DNA from: Pseudomonas promysalinigenes
GTDB taxonomy: Bacteria > Pseudomonadota > Gammaproteobacteria > Pseudomonadales > Pseudomonadaceae
DNA: 64,000 bases
Assembly (NCBI RefSeq): GCF_014269025.2
Contig: NZ_CP077094.1
Span: forward strand, 3,720,001-3,784,000
Direction of reading: 5' to 3'
Under the pieces are notes generated by a model. It saw only the letters and a program-made list of their open reading frames with translations, was not told the origin of the DNA and did no database searches. Made by a program: the position numbers and the translations under genes. This document shows, in pieces, positions 51,927 to 62,251 of this stretch (the stretch's first letter is position 1; each line of letters begins with the position of its first letter).

Positions 51927-53363
51927 ATGAATCTACTGCGCCCCACCCTGCTGGCGCTGGCCTGCCTGATGGCCCTGCCCGGCCATGCCGATGACTTGCC
52001 GTCACTGGGCGACGCCAGCTCCGCGATCGTTTCACCGAAACAGGAGCACGACCTCGGCCGCGCCTGGCTAAGCCTGCTGCGCGGGCAAGTCCGGCAGTTG
52101 AACGACCCGCAGCTCAAGGACTACGTCGAATCCACCGTCTACCGCCTGGCCGAAACCAGCCAGTTGCAGGACCGGCGCCTTGAATTCATCCTCATCGACA
52201 GCCGCGAACTCAACGCCTTCGCAGCGCCTGGCGGCATCGTCGGCGTCAACGGTGGCCTGTTCCTAAACGCCAGAACCGAAGGCGAGTATGCCTCGGTATT
52301 GGCCCACGAACTGGCGCACTTGTCCCAACGCCATTTCGCCCGCGGCGTCGAAGCACAGCAACGTATGCAATTGCCGATGATGGCTGCGCTGCTGGCTGGC
52401 ATCGTGCTGGCGGCCGGTGGTGCAGGCGATGCCGGCATCGGTATGATTGCCGGCACTCAGGCTGCTGCCATTCAGGAACAACGGCGTTTTTCGCGCCAGA
52501 ACGAGCAGGAAGCAGACCGCGTCGGCATCCAGAACCTGGAAAAGGCCGGTTACGACCCCCGTAACATGCCAACCATGTTCGAGCGCCTGGCCCAGCAATA
52601 TCGCTACGGTGCCAAGCCACCGGAGTTCCTGCTGACTCACCCGGTGACCGAGTCGCGTATCGCCGACACCCGCAACCGTGCCGAACAGGCCCCCAAAGGG
52701 GGCATCGAGGACAGTGCGCGTTACCAACTGATCCGTGCCCGCGTGGCCCTTACCTATGAAGAAACGCCTGGCCTGGCAGCCAAGCGCTTTCGCGCACAGC
52801 TCGACGAGGACCCGAAACTGGACGCGGCCCGCTATGGCCTGGCCTTGGCTCAGATCAAAGGTGGCCAACTCAACGAAGCACGGGAAAACCTCAAGCCTTT
52901 GCTAGCCAAAGCGCCGAACGACATTACCTACAACCTGGCGCAAATTGATCTGGACATCACCAACAATCGCTTGGCCGACGCCCAACAGCGCGCTACCCGC
53001 ATGCAGGGGCTGTATCCAGGCAACTACCCGCTCAAACAGGTGCGCGCCGACCTGCTGGTGAAACAGAACAAGCCGGCTGACGCCGAAAAAGTGCTGGACG
53101 ACCTGCTCAAGAGCCGGCCAGATGACCCGGACGTGTGGTACGACATGGCTGAAGTACGCGGCTTATCCGGCAATACCATCGGCTTGCACCGGGCGCGCGC
53201 GGAATATTTCACATTGGTGGGGGATTTCGACCAGGCTATTCAGCAGCTCGATTATGCCAAGCGTCGGGCCGGCAGCAATTTCCCGCTGGCTTCGCAGATC
53301 GACCAGCGCCAGCGCGAGATCATGGAGCAACGGCGCATGGTTCAGGAAATGATGGGGCGCTAG
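51927..53363 (+). CDS. BepA-like periplasmic M48 metalloprotease with TPR domain
   Basis: A 478-residue protein. Signal peptide (LLRPTLLALACLMALPGHAD), then a zinc metalloprotease domain with VLAHELAHLSQRH (HExxH) and the third ligand in RQNEQEADRVGIQNL, then TPR helices (~300-460). E. coli BepA (YfgC) degrades or assists stalled LptD and BAM substrates; this protein matches in layout and length, so quality control of outer-membrane proteins is the likely role. Confidence 0.9.
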   Translation: MNLLRPTLLALACLMALPGHADDLPSLGDASSAIVSPKQEHDLGRAWLSLLRGQVRQLNDPQLKDYVESTVYRLAETSQLQDRRLEFILIDSRELNAFAAPGGIVGVNGGLFLNARTEGEYASVLAHELAHLSQRHFARGVEAQQRMQLPMMAALLAGIVLAAGGAGDAGIGMIAGTQAAAIQEQRRFSRQNEQEADRVGIQNLEKAGYDPRNMPTMFERLAQQYRYGAKPPEFLLTHPVTESRIADTRNRAEQAPKGGIEDSARYQLIRARVALTYEETPGLAAKRFRAQLDEDPKLDAARYGLALAQIKGGQLNEARENLKPLLAKAPNDITYNLAQIDLDITNNRLADAQQRATRMQGLYPGNYPLKQVRADLLVKQNKPADAEKVLDDLLKSRPDDPDVWYDMAEVRGLSGNTIGLHRARAEYFTLVGDFDQAIQQLDYAKRRAGSNFPLASQIDQRQREIMEQRRMVQEMMGR

Positions 53364-53396
53364 GATGCAAAGGCGGCGCATCGCGCCCCTGCACTA

Positions 53397-54455
53397 TCAG
53401 GCGTTACCGGACAACTTCAGGCGTGCAGCCTGGGTGAAGTCCAGCATGCGGTTCAGCGGCTTGATCGCCTTGGGCACCAGCGCCGGGTCGACGAAAATCT
53501 CATTGGTCCCGTTGCGCAGGCAATCGAGCACGCGCTCCAAGGTGTTCATCGCCATCCACGGGCAGTGCGCACAACTGCGGCACGCCGCGCCATTACCGGC
53601 GGTCGGCGCCTCGACAAACACCTTGTCGGGGCACAACTGCTGCATCTTGTAGAAGATGCCCCGGTCGGTGGCGACGATGAAGGTCTTGTTCGGTAGCGTC
53701 TGCGCCGCTTTGATCAGTTGGCTGGTGGAGCCCACCGCATCGGCCAGCTCGATCACCGCTTCTGGGGACTCCGGGTGCACCAGAATGGCGGCATCCGGGT
53801 ACAGCGCCTTCATATCGGCCAATTGGCGTGATTTGAACTCTTCGTGGACGATACAGGCGCCGTCCCACAGCAGCATGTCGGCACCCGTTTGCTTCTGGAT
53901 ATAGCGGCCCAAGTGCTGGTCCGGCCCCCAGATGATGGTCTCACCGTTGTCCATCAGGCTTTCGACGATTTCCAGCGCGCAGCTGGATGTCACCACCCAA
54001 TCGGCTCGCGCCTTGACTGCGGCCGAGGTGTTGGCATACACCACCACGGTACGCTCGGGGTGCTGATCGCAGAAGGCAGAAAACTCTTCTACCGGGCAAC
54101 CCAGATCGAGGGAACAGGTCGCCTCGAGGGTTGGCATCAGGACACGCTTTTGCGGCGTGAGGATCTTGGCGGTTTCGCCCATGAAACGCACACCGGCGAC
54201 GATCACCGTCTCGGCCGGGTGATTTTTGCCGAAGCGGGCCATTTCCAACGAGTCGGACACGCACCCGCCGGTTTCTTCGGCCAGCGCCTGAATGACCGGG
54301 TCGCAGTAATAATGGGCCACCAATACCGCATTCTGCGCTTTGAGCTCGGCAGCGATGGCCGCACGGTATTCGGCCTCCTGCTCGGCAGTCAGCGGGTTGG
54401 GCTGCTTGGCGTCGAGGTGAGCCTGAACCAAAAGGCGTTCGGAAATCTGGGTCAT
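53397..54455 (-). CDS. nadA: Quinolinate synthase
   Basis: A 352-residue NAD-biosynthesis enzyme condensing iminoaspartate and DHAP around a [4Fe-4S] cluster. Triplicated fold with cluster cysteines in [24 protein letters not shown] and [16 protein letters not shown], and substrate residues in HYYCDP. Converges with the BepA-like gene (33-bp gap). Confidence 0.96.
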   Translation of the reverse strand: MTQISERLLVQAHLDAKQPNPLTAEQEAEYRAAIAAELKAQNAVLVAHYYCDPVIQALAEETGGCVSDSLEMARFGKNHPAETVIVAGVRFMGETAKILTPQKRVLMPTLEATCSLDLGCPVEEFSAFCDQHPERTVVVYANTSAAVKARADWVVTSSCALEIVESLMDNGETIIWGPDQHLGRYIQKQTGADMLLWDGACIVHEEFKSRQLADMKALYPDAAILVHPESPEAVIELADAVGSTSQLIKAAQTLPNKTFIVATDRGIFYKMQQLCPDKVFVEAPTAGNGAACRSCAHCPWMAMNTLERVLDCLRNGTNEIFVDPALVPKAIKPLNRMLDFTQAARLKLSGNA

Positions 54456-54634
54456 GATCGCTGGGCCTGCGCGCGCTTGCGCGTCGAATCGAGTGTATCA
54501 CCCGGCCCTGGCAGATCGGCTAGGGGTGCCGGGCGGCAGACACACCGCCACGGCCCTCTGCGGGCGCGGATTATTATCGGACGCCGAAGGCTACAGCCAA
54601 ACAGGGGAATTCAAAAGTGGTTTTTGCAGGGTTT

Positions 54635-54717
54635 GTGCCGGCCTGTTCACGGCTCGGGCAGCTCCTGGAGGGAGCGCCCTGCCTGTGTAACGGCGTCAAC
54701 CGCGAACAGGCCTGCAC
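54635..54717. repeat. REPIN-like long palindrome
   Basis: Arms GTGCCGGCCTGTTC (54635-54648) and GAACAGGCCTGCAC (54704-54717) are inverted with one mismatch. The centre contains GCTCC-TGGAG-GGAGC and further pairing GGGCAG/CTGCC. Sits in the 273-bp gap between nadA and the DUF945 gene; nothing else is seen there. Confidence 0.55.
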
Positions 54718-54728
54718 ACCTTATTGCC

Positions 54729-56237
54729 TCAGCCTTGCGGTTGCATCGCGGCAAAATGCGCTGCCAGCAGCATGGCGAACTGCTCGACGGTCATTTTTTT
54801 ACCATTGAAGTCGACCATGCCGTCGGCATAGTGAAGGCTTGCCACTACATCATTGCCCTGTACGGTGGCCAGACCACTTTGCAAGGCCATCAACCCGACC
54901 ATTTCACCGGCCTGGCTAGATTGCGCGGCAATCGCCTGGGCATCGGTTTGGCCTTCCAGCAGCGCTTGCAATGTAGCCAGGTCACCGATCATCGGTTTGG
55001 ATAGGGAAAGCTTGCTCTTGACCTCGGTGATCAATTGCTTACTCAACTCATCAGACGGCAAGTCGAACGATGCCGGTTCGGCAAAATCCATCGACAAGTC
55101 GAAACGGCTCTCACCATTGGCGGTGCGCAGCGCCAGGTTTTCGATGGCCAGTTTGGGCTTGGACGCCAGCAACTGCCGCAAGTCGCCCTGGAATTTGGCC
55201 TTTTCCGTTTCGTCCATCGGAATCACCGGCACCGGCTGACCGGCAGCCTGGGCCGCTTCGAACTCCGGCAAGTGGGCCTGATACCACTGCGACAGCGACT
55301 GCAAAGCCGGGGCATTGAGCGACTTGACGCTCACCCCCATCTGCAGGCTGCCAACCGCACGGCCATCCCAGGTGATGTCAGCCACCCGATAATCCGCACG
55401 ACCACCCACTGTGTCAGGGCCATCCACAGTCTGCAGCAGGTTCTGTTCGATACCCTTGAGTACCAGTTGCTGTTGCCTGGCGCCCAGGGTTGCCTTGGCC
55501 TCGGCCAGCAGCAGGTCGACATTGCCGACGTACACGGCATCATGCTTGCTGGCCGCCAGGTTACCGCCGACCTTGAGCCCCGAAAGCTCGAAAGTGGCGG
55601 GCGGATGGTCATCGCCGACCAGCTTCATCTCCAGGCGATCTGCACTGCCATGGAAGGTTGACGCCTTACCTTGCTGATCACCGCTGACCTGCAGGGTCAT
55701 GCCCGAGAAGTTCAGGCTGCTGCCATTGGCCTCGTTGCGTTTGAGCGGCGCCAGGGTGATGGTGCTGTCGACATCCCCCGTGTACCCCAGGCTGGTATGG
55801 GCACTGACCGGCGACTGCTCACCCGCCGCAGCGAACCACGGTGCGGTGAGCTCGTCCTTCTGCAGGCGGCTATTGCTCACCGCCATTACCGGCAGCAGTT
55901 TAAATGCCTTGACTCGGGACCAGGGGAAGGGACCGTGCTCGATCTGATCGGTCACTCCCAGGTCGAAACTGACGATCTCGCCATGACCAAGGTTGATGTC
56001 CTTGGCCTTTAGGCGATACTGCGCTGAGCTGCTGAACCAGTGCCGATCGAGCGCGACCAGCTCGACGGTCATGCTACCGCCATAGTTGACCAGCGCTCGC
56101 TTGAGCTGCTCGTTGCTGCGGCTGACCGCCTCATCGAGCTGCTCAGGCAGCTGCTTGCCGGTGTACCAGGCGCCAGCGGTAGTGATCCCGGCTATGGCAA
56201 TGGCCAGGCCGCAGAGAATGCCTACTGATTTCTTCAT
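54729..56237 (-). CDS. YdgA-family (DUF945) exported protein
   Basis: A 502-residue protein with an N-terminal signal/anchor helix (KSVGILCGLAIAIAGITTAGAWY) and the DUF945 opening ...YTGKQLPEQLDEAV, followed by ~400 residues of repeated β-strand/short-helix pattern resembling AsmA-like long β structures. Function unknown; inner-membrane anchored, periplasmic. ATG 56237 begins the basic N-region of the signal. Confidence 0.83.
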   Translation of the reverse strand: MKKSVGILCGLAIAIAGITTAGAWYTGKQLPEQLDEAVSRSNEQLKRALVNYGGSMTVELVALDRHWFSSSAQYRLKAKDINLGHGEIVSFDLGVTDQIEHGPFPWSRVKAFKLLPVMAVSNSRLQKDELTAPWFAAAGEQSPVSAHTSLGYTGDVDSTITLAPLKRNEANGSSLNFSGMTLQVSGDQQGKASTFHGSADRLEMKLVGDDHPPATFELSGLKVGGNLAASKHDAVYVGNVDLLLAEAKATLGARQQQLVLKGIEQNLLQTVDGPDTVGGRADYRVADITWDGRAVGSLQMGVSVKSLNAPALQSLSQWYQAHLPEFEAAQAAGQPVPVIPMDETEKAKFQGDLRQLLASKPKLAIENLALRTANGESRFDLSMDFAEPASFDLPSDELSKQLITEVKSKLSLSKPMIGDLATLQALLEGQTDAQAIAAQSSQAGEMVGLMALQSGLATVQGNDVVASLHYADGMVDFNGKKMTVEQFAMLLAAHFAAMQPQG

Positions 56238-56719
56238 GAATAGAACCGATCGATGTCCATATGGGCGAATTCGCGGTCTGTGCCGCACTGGGGCCAAAGA
56301 ATATCACCCTATTCCCCTCATAGTGGCGGCCGAGGCGGCATCATCCATTATTTGAGAATGTTCTGAATCGGCATTTCACCGCGCCCATTTGTTAATTTTT
56401 ACGGACACGAAAGACGATCAAAAACGCAAATAAACGCGCAAAAATTGAACATTTCAGCCATCTAATCGATAAACCTCTCGAGATAGCAACATTTTGTCAT
56501 GTTTAACTTGACGCCCTGCTATCAATCGTTTTTTATTTTCACCACCTCGCTCAGCGCCCGATCCACGAAGAAGAAAAAGTCGCGCCGTCAAGATGCTCGG
56601 ATGCCCCTGCCCGCACGCTTCAACCTCCTCGCCAAGGCACTGCCAGCCTGATGCCGGCGCCTAGCACGCGCCTATCTCTGCTCCAAACAAAAAGGTGAAC
56701 AACATGGGGCCACACCAGC
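56238..56719. other. 482-bp divergent regulatory region before the amine permease
   Basis: Notably AT-rich from ~56350 to 56550. Best promoter candidate is TTGACG (56508-56513), 17-bp spacer, TTTTAT (56531-56536), pointing at the permease and leaving a ~180-nt leader. An 8-codon reading frame with its own RBS starts at 56704 (see findings). I see no tRNA, riboswitch or longer gene. Confidence 0.45.
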
Positions 56720-58072
56720 ATGCAGCATGACCAAAACGCCACCGGCAATGGCCAGTTCCGTAAATCCCTGCGCCTCTGGCACGTAGTCATCATCGGCCTG
56801 GCTTACCTGACGCCCATGACCGTGTTCGACACGTTCGGCATCGTCTCCGGCGTCACCTCCGGCCACGTGCCGAGCGCCTACCTGCTGGCCTTGGCCGGTG
56901 TGCTGTTCACTGCGGTAAGCTATGGCACGCTGGTTCGGCGGTTCCCGCAGTCCGGCTCCGCCTACACCTATACCCAACGCGCCATCAGCCCGCATGCAGG
57001 CTTCATGGTCGGTTGGGCTTCGCTGCTCGACTACCTGTTGCTGCCGATGGTCAATGCGCTGCTGGCCAAACTGTACCTTTCGGCCATGTTTCCCGAGGTG
57101 CCTGAATGGATGTGGGTGGCAGGCTTCGTCACCCTGATCAGCTTGATCAACATGCGTAGCATCAACCTTGTGGCGCATTTCAACCTGTTGTTCGTGGTTG
57201 TGCAGCTGGCGATCATGTCAGTGTTCATCTACCTGTGCGTGCGCGGCCTGGGCCAAGGCGAAGGGCTGGGCACCACCTGGAGCCTGACCCCCTTCGCAGA
57301 CTCGCAGACGCAGTTCAGTGCGCTGGCTGCCGGCGCGACCATTCTGTGCTTCTCGTTCCTGGGCTTCGACGCCGTTACCTGCCTGTCTGAAGAAACCAAA
57401 GAGCCTGGCAAGATCATCCCACGGGCGATCTTCCTCACTGCACTGATCGGTGGTGTGGTGTTCATCGCTGTGTCTTATTTCATGCAGGCCTACTTCCCCA
57501 CCAATGCCCGCTTCCACGACCCGGAAGCGGCGCTGCCGGAAATTGCGCTGTATGTGGGTGGCAAGTTGTTCCAGTCGATCTTCATCGCCTGCACGGTGAT
57601 CAACACCATCGCCTCGGGCCTGGCTTCGCAGACCAGCGTGTCGCGCCTGCTGTATGTGATGGGCCGGGACAACGTCATCCCAAGCACTGTCTTCGCCCGC
57701 CTGCATGCGCGCTACAAGACCCCGGTTGTGAACATTGCAGTGGTCGGTGTGATTGCACTTTCGGCGATCTTCTTCGACCTCGTCACCGCTACCTCGATCA
57801 TCAACTTCGGCGCATTGGTGGCGTTCAGCTTCGTCAACCTGTCGGTGATCAACCACTGCTACCTGCGCGAAGGCAACCGCCGGGGGCTGGCGAACAAGAT
57901 GAAGTACCTGGTACTGCCGACCATCGGCTTCTGCATCATTGCCAAGCTCTGGCTCGACCTCAACGAACACTCGTTGATCTTCGGTGGTCTCTGGGCGCTC
58001 GCCGGGCTGCTGCACCTGGCTTGGCTGACCAAGGCGTTTCGCGTCGCACCGCCTAACTACGTTGCCGAATGA
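56720..58072 (+). CDS. APC-family amino acid/polyamine permease
   Basis: A 450-residue inner-membrane transporter with ~12 helices. The opening [42 protein letters not shown] and [28 protein letters not shown] are typical of the PuuP/PlaP putrescine-importer branch. A polyamine substrate is supported by the adjacent McpU-like polyamine chemoreceptor. The ATG has a poor RBS of its own; a strong AAAAGGTG serves a short upstream frame that overlaps it. Confidence 0.87.
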   Translation: MQHDQNATGNGQFRKSLRLWHVVIIGLAYLTPMTVFDTFGIVSGVTSGHVPSAYLLALAGVLFTAVSYGTLVRRFPQSGSAYTYTQRAISPHAGFMVGWASLLDYLLLPMVNALLAKLYLSAMFPEVPEWMWVAGFVTLISLINMRSINLVAHFNLLFVVVQLAIMSVFIYLCVRGLGQGEGLGTTWSLTPFADSQTQFSALAAGATILCFSFLGFDAVTCLSEETKEPGKIIPRAIFLTALIGGVVFIAVSYFMQAYFPTNARFHDPEAALPEIALYVGGKLFQSIFIACTVINTIASGLASQTSVSRLLYVMGRDNVIPSTVFARLHARYKTPVVNIAVVGVIALSAIFFDLVTATSIINFGALVAFSFVNLSVINHCYLREGNRRGLANKMKYLVLPTIGFCIIAKLWLDLNEHSLIFGGLWALAGLLHLAWLTKAFRVAPPNYVAE

Positions 58073-58085
58073 CCTGAGCCACTGC

Positions 58086-58113
58086 CAACGCCCGCGCCTG
58101 AACGCGGGCGTTG
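58086..58113 (+). terminator. Hairpin after the permease
   Basis: Perfect 11-bp stem CAACGCCCGCG/CGCGGGCGTTG, loop CCTGAA, between permease stop and chemoreceptor ATG. No clear U-run; could terminate or attenuate read-through into the chemoreceptor gene. Confidence 0.55.
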
Positions 58114-58139
58114 TACTTGCCCGAGAAGGAATGCCCCAG

Positions 58140-60206
58140 ATGCTGCTGCGCCGCCTGTCCATCCAATGGAAAATCACCCTGCTCGCCGGCCTCTGCCTGC
58201 TGGCCATCGTCGTGTTGCTGGTAGCCAGCTCTCTGGCGCAGTCTCGGCGCAGCGCGGCACTGGTCAACCAGGCCAGCAGCGAAATGCTCGATCACAGTGC
58301 GCGTCTGCGCTTGCAGGCCCACGCGCAAAACCAGGCACTTCGGGTCCAGCGCTACTTCATGGATGCCTACCAATACGGCAACGGCTTCGCTCGCCTGGTC
58401 CAGGCGCTCAGGGCCAGGGGCGGCAGCGACCTGCGCGCTGAACTGACCCGTCAAGCACGCACCAGCCTTGCCGGCAACTCGAACGTGATCGGCTTGTATC
58501 TGGTGTTCCAGCCCAATGCGCTGGATCATCTGGATAGCCAGTTCATCGGCCAGCAGAGTGATGCAAGTAACGAAACAGGGCGCTTCTCGTTGTACTGGTC
58601 CCAGCCTCGCCCAGGCGCTCTGGAACTCGAAGCGATGCCCGAATCGATGCTGGGCGACAACGCAGCCGGCAGCAACGGTCAGGCCAAGAATCGCTGGCTG
58701 ACCTGCCCGCAGGAAACCGCGAGGGCCTGCGTGCTGGAACCCTATCTCGACGAGGTCAACGGCCAACAGGTACTGATGACCAGTATCGCCCTGCCCCTGC
58801 TGGAAAACGGCAAGGTCGTAGGCGTGGTAGGCCTGGACATTGGCCTGGATAACCTTCAGCAATTGAGCCTGGAGGGGCGCAAGGAACTGTTCGAAGGCCA
58901 GGGCCAAGTGAGCATCGTGAGCGCCACTGGCCTGCTCGCAGGAAACAGTCGCGACGCTGGCAAGCTGGGCCAGCCGCTCGACAAGCAAGTCCAACAGGGC
59001 CTGCTGCGGGTTTCTGAGCCGTTCGCTCCCATCCCAGACGCCAACCCATGGCAGGTGCAGGTGGAACTGCCCGAGGCCGTGCTGCAAGCACCCGCCCTGG
59101 CCCTCAATCAGCGCTTGAGCAGCCATAATCAGAGCGCCAACCTGACCAGCTTGTTGATCGGCCTGAGCGCGGCGGTCGTCGGCCTATTGTTGGTGTGGCT
59201 GACGGCGCGGGGCGTCACACGGCCGATTCTTGCGGTGGCGGCGCGCCTAGAGGACATCGCCAGCGGTGAAGGCGACCTCACCCGTCGCCTGGACTATGCC
59301 CGCCAAGACGAGCTCGGCCAATTGACGGGCTGGTTCAACCGCTTCCTCGACAAACTGCAACCAGTGATCGCCCAAGTCAAAGGCTCCGTGCTCCAGGCTC
59401 GGGGTACCGCCGACCAGTCCGCCGCCATTGCGAGCCAGACCAGCAACGGCATGCAACAGCAACAGCGCGAAATCGAGCAGGTCGCTACCGCGGCCAACGA
59501 AATGAGTGCCACCGCCCAGGACGTCGCTCACAATGCGGCTCAAGCAGCGCAGGCCGCGCGGGGCGCCGATCAGGCCAGCCGGGAGGGCTTGCAGTTGATC
59601 GCCAGCACCCGCCAGAGCATCGATCAATTGGCCATCGGCATGGATCAGGCCATGGACGAAGCGCGGGCGCTGGAGCAGCGCAGCGAGCAGATTGGTACGG
59701 TACTGGAGGTGATCCGCGCCATTGCCGAACAGACCAACCTGCTGGCACTCAATGCCGCGATTGAAGCCGCCCGTGCAGGCGAGGCCGGCCGTGGCTTTGC
59801 CGTAGTTGCCGATGAAGTGCGCAGCCTAGCCCAACGCACTCAGGTGTCGGTGGAAGAAATACGTCAGGTGATCGAAGGGTTGCAGCAGGGGACTCAGGAC
59901 GTGGTGGGCGCCATGCATGCAGGGCAACGCCAGGCTCAGGCAAGCGCCACGGGCATGGAACAGGCGTTGCCAGCACTGCAGCGCATTGGTGAGGCCGTGG
60001 CGGTGATCAGCGACATGAACCTGCAGATCGCTTCGGCAGCCGAAGAGCAAAGCGCCGTGGCCGAAGAGGTGAACCGCAACGTAGCTGGCATCCGTGATGT
60101 GACCGAGTCGCTGTCGGGCCAGGCCGATGAATCGGCGCGGATCAGCCAGGACCTGAACCGGCTGGCCAACCAGCAACAAGCATTGATGGAACAGTTTCGC
60201 GTCTAG
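58140..60206 (+). CDS. mcpU: Methyl-accepting chemotaxis protein, McpU-like dCache receptor
   Basis: A 688-residue transducer. TM1 ~10-33; periplasmic double-Cache domain ~40-340 ([48 protein letters not shown]); TM2 ~347-370; HAMP; and signalling domain with hairpin tip [25 protein letters not shown] recall P. putida McpU, a polyamine receptor, at this genomic place beside queC/queE and an APC permease; ligand is inferred from that. ATG 58140 is 9 nt from AAGGA; ATG 58131 directly abuts it and is unlikely. Confidence 0.82.
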   Translation: MLLRRLSIQWKITLLAGLCLLAIVVLLVASSLAQSRRSAALVNQASSEMLDHSARLRLQAHAQNQALRVQRYFMDAYQYGNGFARLVQALRARGGSDLRAELTRQARTSLAGNSNVIGLYLVFQPNALDHLDSQFIGQQSDASNETGRFSLYWSQPRPGALELEAMPESMLGDNAAGSNGQAKNRWLTCPQETARACVLEPYLDEVNGQQVLMTSIALPLLENGKVVGVVGLDIGLDNLQQLSLEGRKELFEGQGQVSIVSATGLLAGNSRDAGKLGQPLDKQVQQGLLRVSEPFAPIPDANPWQVQVELPEAVLQAPALALNQRLSSHNQSANLTSLLIGLSAAVVGLLLVWLTARGVTRPILAVAARLEDIASGEGDLTRRLDYARQDELGQLTGWFNRFLDKLQPVIAQVKGSVLQARGTADQSAAIASQTSNGMQQQQREIEQVATAANEMSATAQDVAHNAAQAAQAARGADQASREGLQLIASTRQSIDQLAIGMDQAMDEARALEQRSEQIGTVLEVIRAIAEQTNLLALNAAIEAARAGEAGRGFAVVADEVRSLAQRTQVSVEEIRQVIEGLQQGTQDVVGAMHAGQRQAQASATGMEQALPALQRIGEAVAVISDMNLQIASAAEEQSAVAEEVNRNVAGIRDVTESLSGQADESARISQDLNRLANQQQALMEQFRV

Positions 60207-60288
60207 CCTGTAAGGGCCAGGGCGCCTGCATCAAAGTTGAACCTGCTGCCACAAGCGGATCGCTGCACTGACGGGCAGCACGGTACCG

Positions 60289-60316
60289 GTGGCGGTTTCA
60301 CCCGCGAAGCAGGCCG
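60289..60316. repeat. REP-like element
   Basis: GTGGCGGTTTCACCCGCGAAGC resembles a P. putida REP head. Lies between mcpU and the CDF transporter gene. Confidence 0.5.
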
Positions 60317-60359
60317 GAGCAGACAATACAGCAAGAGCGTCATTTACCGAGCACAGCAC

Positions 60360-61319
60360 ATGCACAGCACTACCCGATCCCCCTTCTTCGATACACACAG
60401 CGAACAGGGCCTGCTACGCACCTCCATTGCCGTCACCCTGTTCATCGCCACGATCGGCATCGGCTTCGGGCTGGCCTCCGGGTCGTTCTCGATCGTCTTC
60501 GACGGTGTCTATTCACTGGTCGACGCCAGCATGAGTGGCTTGTCGCTGGTGGTGGTCAAACTCATCACCTCCCACGCCACCAGCCTGCAACTCTCACGCA
60601 AGCTGCGCGAACGCTTTACCATGGGTTTCTGGCACCTGGAGCCGATGGTACTGGCGCTCAACGGTATGCTGCTGAGCAGCGTTGCCATCTACGCACTGAT
60701 CAACGCAGTCAGCAGCCTGCTGCAGGGCGGTCGCCACCTGGAGTTTGGCATTGCCATGGTCTACGCGGCGCTGACGGTAATAGCCTGCGCCACCATCGCG
60801 GTGGTCGAGCAGCGCGCCAACCGTGTATTGAACTCGGACTTCGTGCGCATGGACGTGAAGGGTTGGGTGATGTCGGCCAGCATCACCGCAGCGCTGCTGA
60901 TCGCATTTTGCTTCGGCTATGCCGTCCAGGGCACGCAATGGCAATGGTTATCGCCCTATATCGACCCGGCAGTATTGGCGCTGGTGTGCTTAGTGATCAT
61001 CCCGCTGCCACTATCGGTGGTGCGTCAGGCCCTGGCGGAGATTTTCTTGGTGACGCCGGGCGACCTTAAGCTGCATGTCGACGAAGTCGCGCGGGCTTTC
61101 GTTGCACGCCACGGGCTGGAGTCATACCGAGCCTATGTGGCCAAGGTCGGGCGCTCCCGGGAAATCGAGTTGTATTTCATCGTGCCCAAGGCCATGGCCG
61201 CGAAAACCATTGATGAATGGGACGCATGGCGCAATGAAATTGGCGAGGCGGTAGGCGGCGAAGGGCCGGATCGCTGGATTACCGTGGTGTTCACCGGCGA
61301 CCCCGAGTGGGCGGAGTGA
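60360..61319 (+). CDS. Cation diffusion facilitator (CDF) transporter
   Basis: A 319-residue inner-membrane divalent-metal/H+ antiporter. Six helices; TM2 carries the metal pair in SIVFDGVYSLVDASMS (Asp-x7-Asp), and TM5 is VKGWVMSASITAALL, where the usual second HxxxD pair is not evident (D.KGWVMSAS). A cytosolic ferredoxin-like tail (~215-315) ends the protein. The altered TM5 site makes the transported ion uncertain. ATG 60360 gives the family length. Confidence 0.8.
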   Translation: MHSTTRSPFFDTHSEQGLLRTSIAVTLFIATIGIGFGLASGSFSIVFDGVYSLVDASMSGLSLVVVKLITSHATSLQLSRKLRERFTMGFWHLEPMVLALNGMLLSSVAIYALINAVSSLLQGGRHLEFGIAMVYAALTVIACATIAVVEQRANRVLNSDFVRMDVKGWVMSASITAALLIAFCFGYAVQGTQWQWLSPYIDPAVLALVCLVIIPLPLSVVRQALAEIFLVTPGDLKLHVDEVARAFVARHGLESYRAYVAKVGRSREIELYFIVPKAMAAKTIDEWDAWRNEIGEAVGGEGPDRWITVVFTGDPEWAE

Positions 61320-61379
61320 ACATCAGTGGCGCGGAGTGCCCCTCTCGCAGGCCACACAAAACACGGGGCCAGAAACGAC

Positions 61380-61411
61380 AAAGCCCGCGACCAATTCTGG
61401 CTGCGGGCTTT
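61380..61411. terminator. Bidirectional terminator, CDF gene / tRNA-Lys
   Basis: Stem AAAGCCCGC/GCGGGCTTT (9 bp plus inner CCA/TGG pairing) between converging CDF and tRNA-Lys genes. Confidence 0.7.
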
Positions 61412-61423
61412 GGCTACTGCATA

Positions 61424-61499
61424 TGGTGGGTCGTGTAGGATTCGAACCTACGACCAATTGGTTAAAAGCCAACTGCTCTACCAACTGAGCTAACGACCC
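61424..61499 (-). tRNA. tRNA-Lys (anticodon UUU)
   Basis: A 76-nt tRNA: acceptor GGGTCGT, D-arm AGCTCAGTTGGTAGAGC, anticodon loop CTTTTAA (TTT), T-arm GTAGGTTCGAATCCTAC, encoded CCA. Downstream of queC on the same strand. Confidence 0.97.
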
Positions 61500-61560
61500 G
61501 TTGGATGGCGCGTATAATACTGATTTCTAACGGGAAATCAATACTTGCGGCAGCCTTTTG

Positions 61561-62235
61561 TCAGAAGTAGCGCGTTGGGTCGTCGACGCCCGCCGCTTTG
61601 AAACCTTCGGCACGCAGGCGGCAACTGTCGCATTTGCCGCACGCCTGGCCTTCATCATTGGCCTGATAGCAGGAGACCGTCAGGCTGTAGTCTACGCCAC
61701 GGGCGATACCCGCTTGCACGATCTGCGCCTTGCTCATGTTCTGCAACGGCGCCTGGATGCGGAACCCCTGCCCTTGCACGCCAGCCTTGGTCGCCAGGTT
61801 GGCCATGCGTTCGAACGCATCGACGAACTCGGGGCGGCAATCCGGGTAACCGGAATAGTCCACGGCGTTGACGCCGATGAAGATATCTCTGGCTTGCAAC
61901 ACTTCCGCCCAGCCCAGGGCCAGTGAAAGAAACACCGTATTACGGGCAGGCACGTAGGTCACAGGAATACCCTCACCCGGCGCCTCTGGCACGTCGATGC
62001 TGCTGTCTGTCAGGGCCGAGCCGCCTATCCCATCCAGGTTCAAGCCGATGACCTTGTGCTCGACCACGCCAAGGTCCCGGGCCACGCGTGCCGCAGCGTT
62101 GAGCTCGGCACGGTGGCGTTGGCCATAATCGAAGCTCATGGTGTAGCAGCTATAGCCTTCGGCTTTGGCCATGGCGACGACCGTGGCCGAGTCGAGGCCG
62201 CCGGACAGCAGGATTACCGCGCGTTTTTCCGTCAT
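61561..62235 (-). CDS. queC: 7-Cyano-7-deazaguanine synthase
   Basis: A 224-residue ATP-dependent enzyme making preQ0 for queuosine. The PP-loop is [15 protein letters not shown], and a zinc site is formed by [24 protein letters not shown] 62235 is preferred over the one at 62244, with GAGGAG 8 bases upstream. Starts 16 bp after queE, as an operon. Confidence 0.96.
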   Translation of the reverse strand: MTEKRAVILLSGGLDSATVVAMAKAEGYSCYTMSFDYGQRHRAELNAAARVARDLGVVEHKVIGLNLDGIGGSALTDSSIDVPEAPGEGIPVTYVPARNTVFLSLALGWAEVLQARDIFIGVNAVDYSGYPDCRPEFVDAFERMANLATKAGVQGQGFRIQAPLQNMSKAQIVQAGIARGVDYSLTVSCYQANDEGQACGKCDSCRLRAEGFKAAGVDDPTRYF

Positions 62236-62251
62236 CTCATTCACTCCTCAA

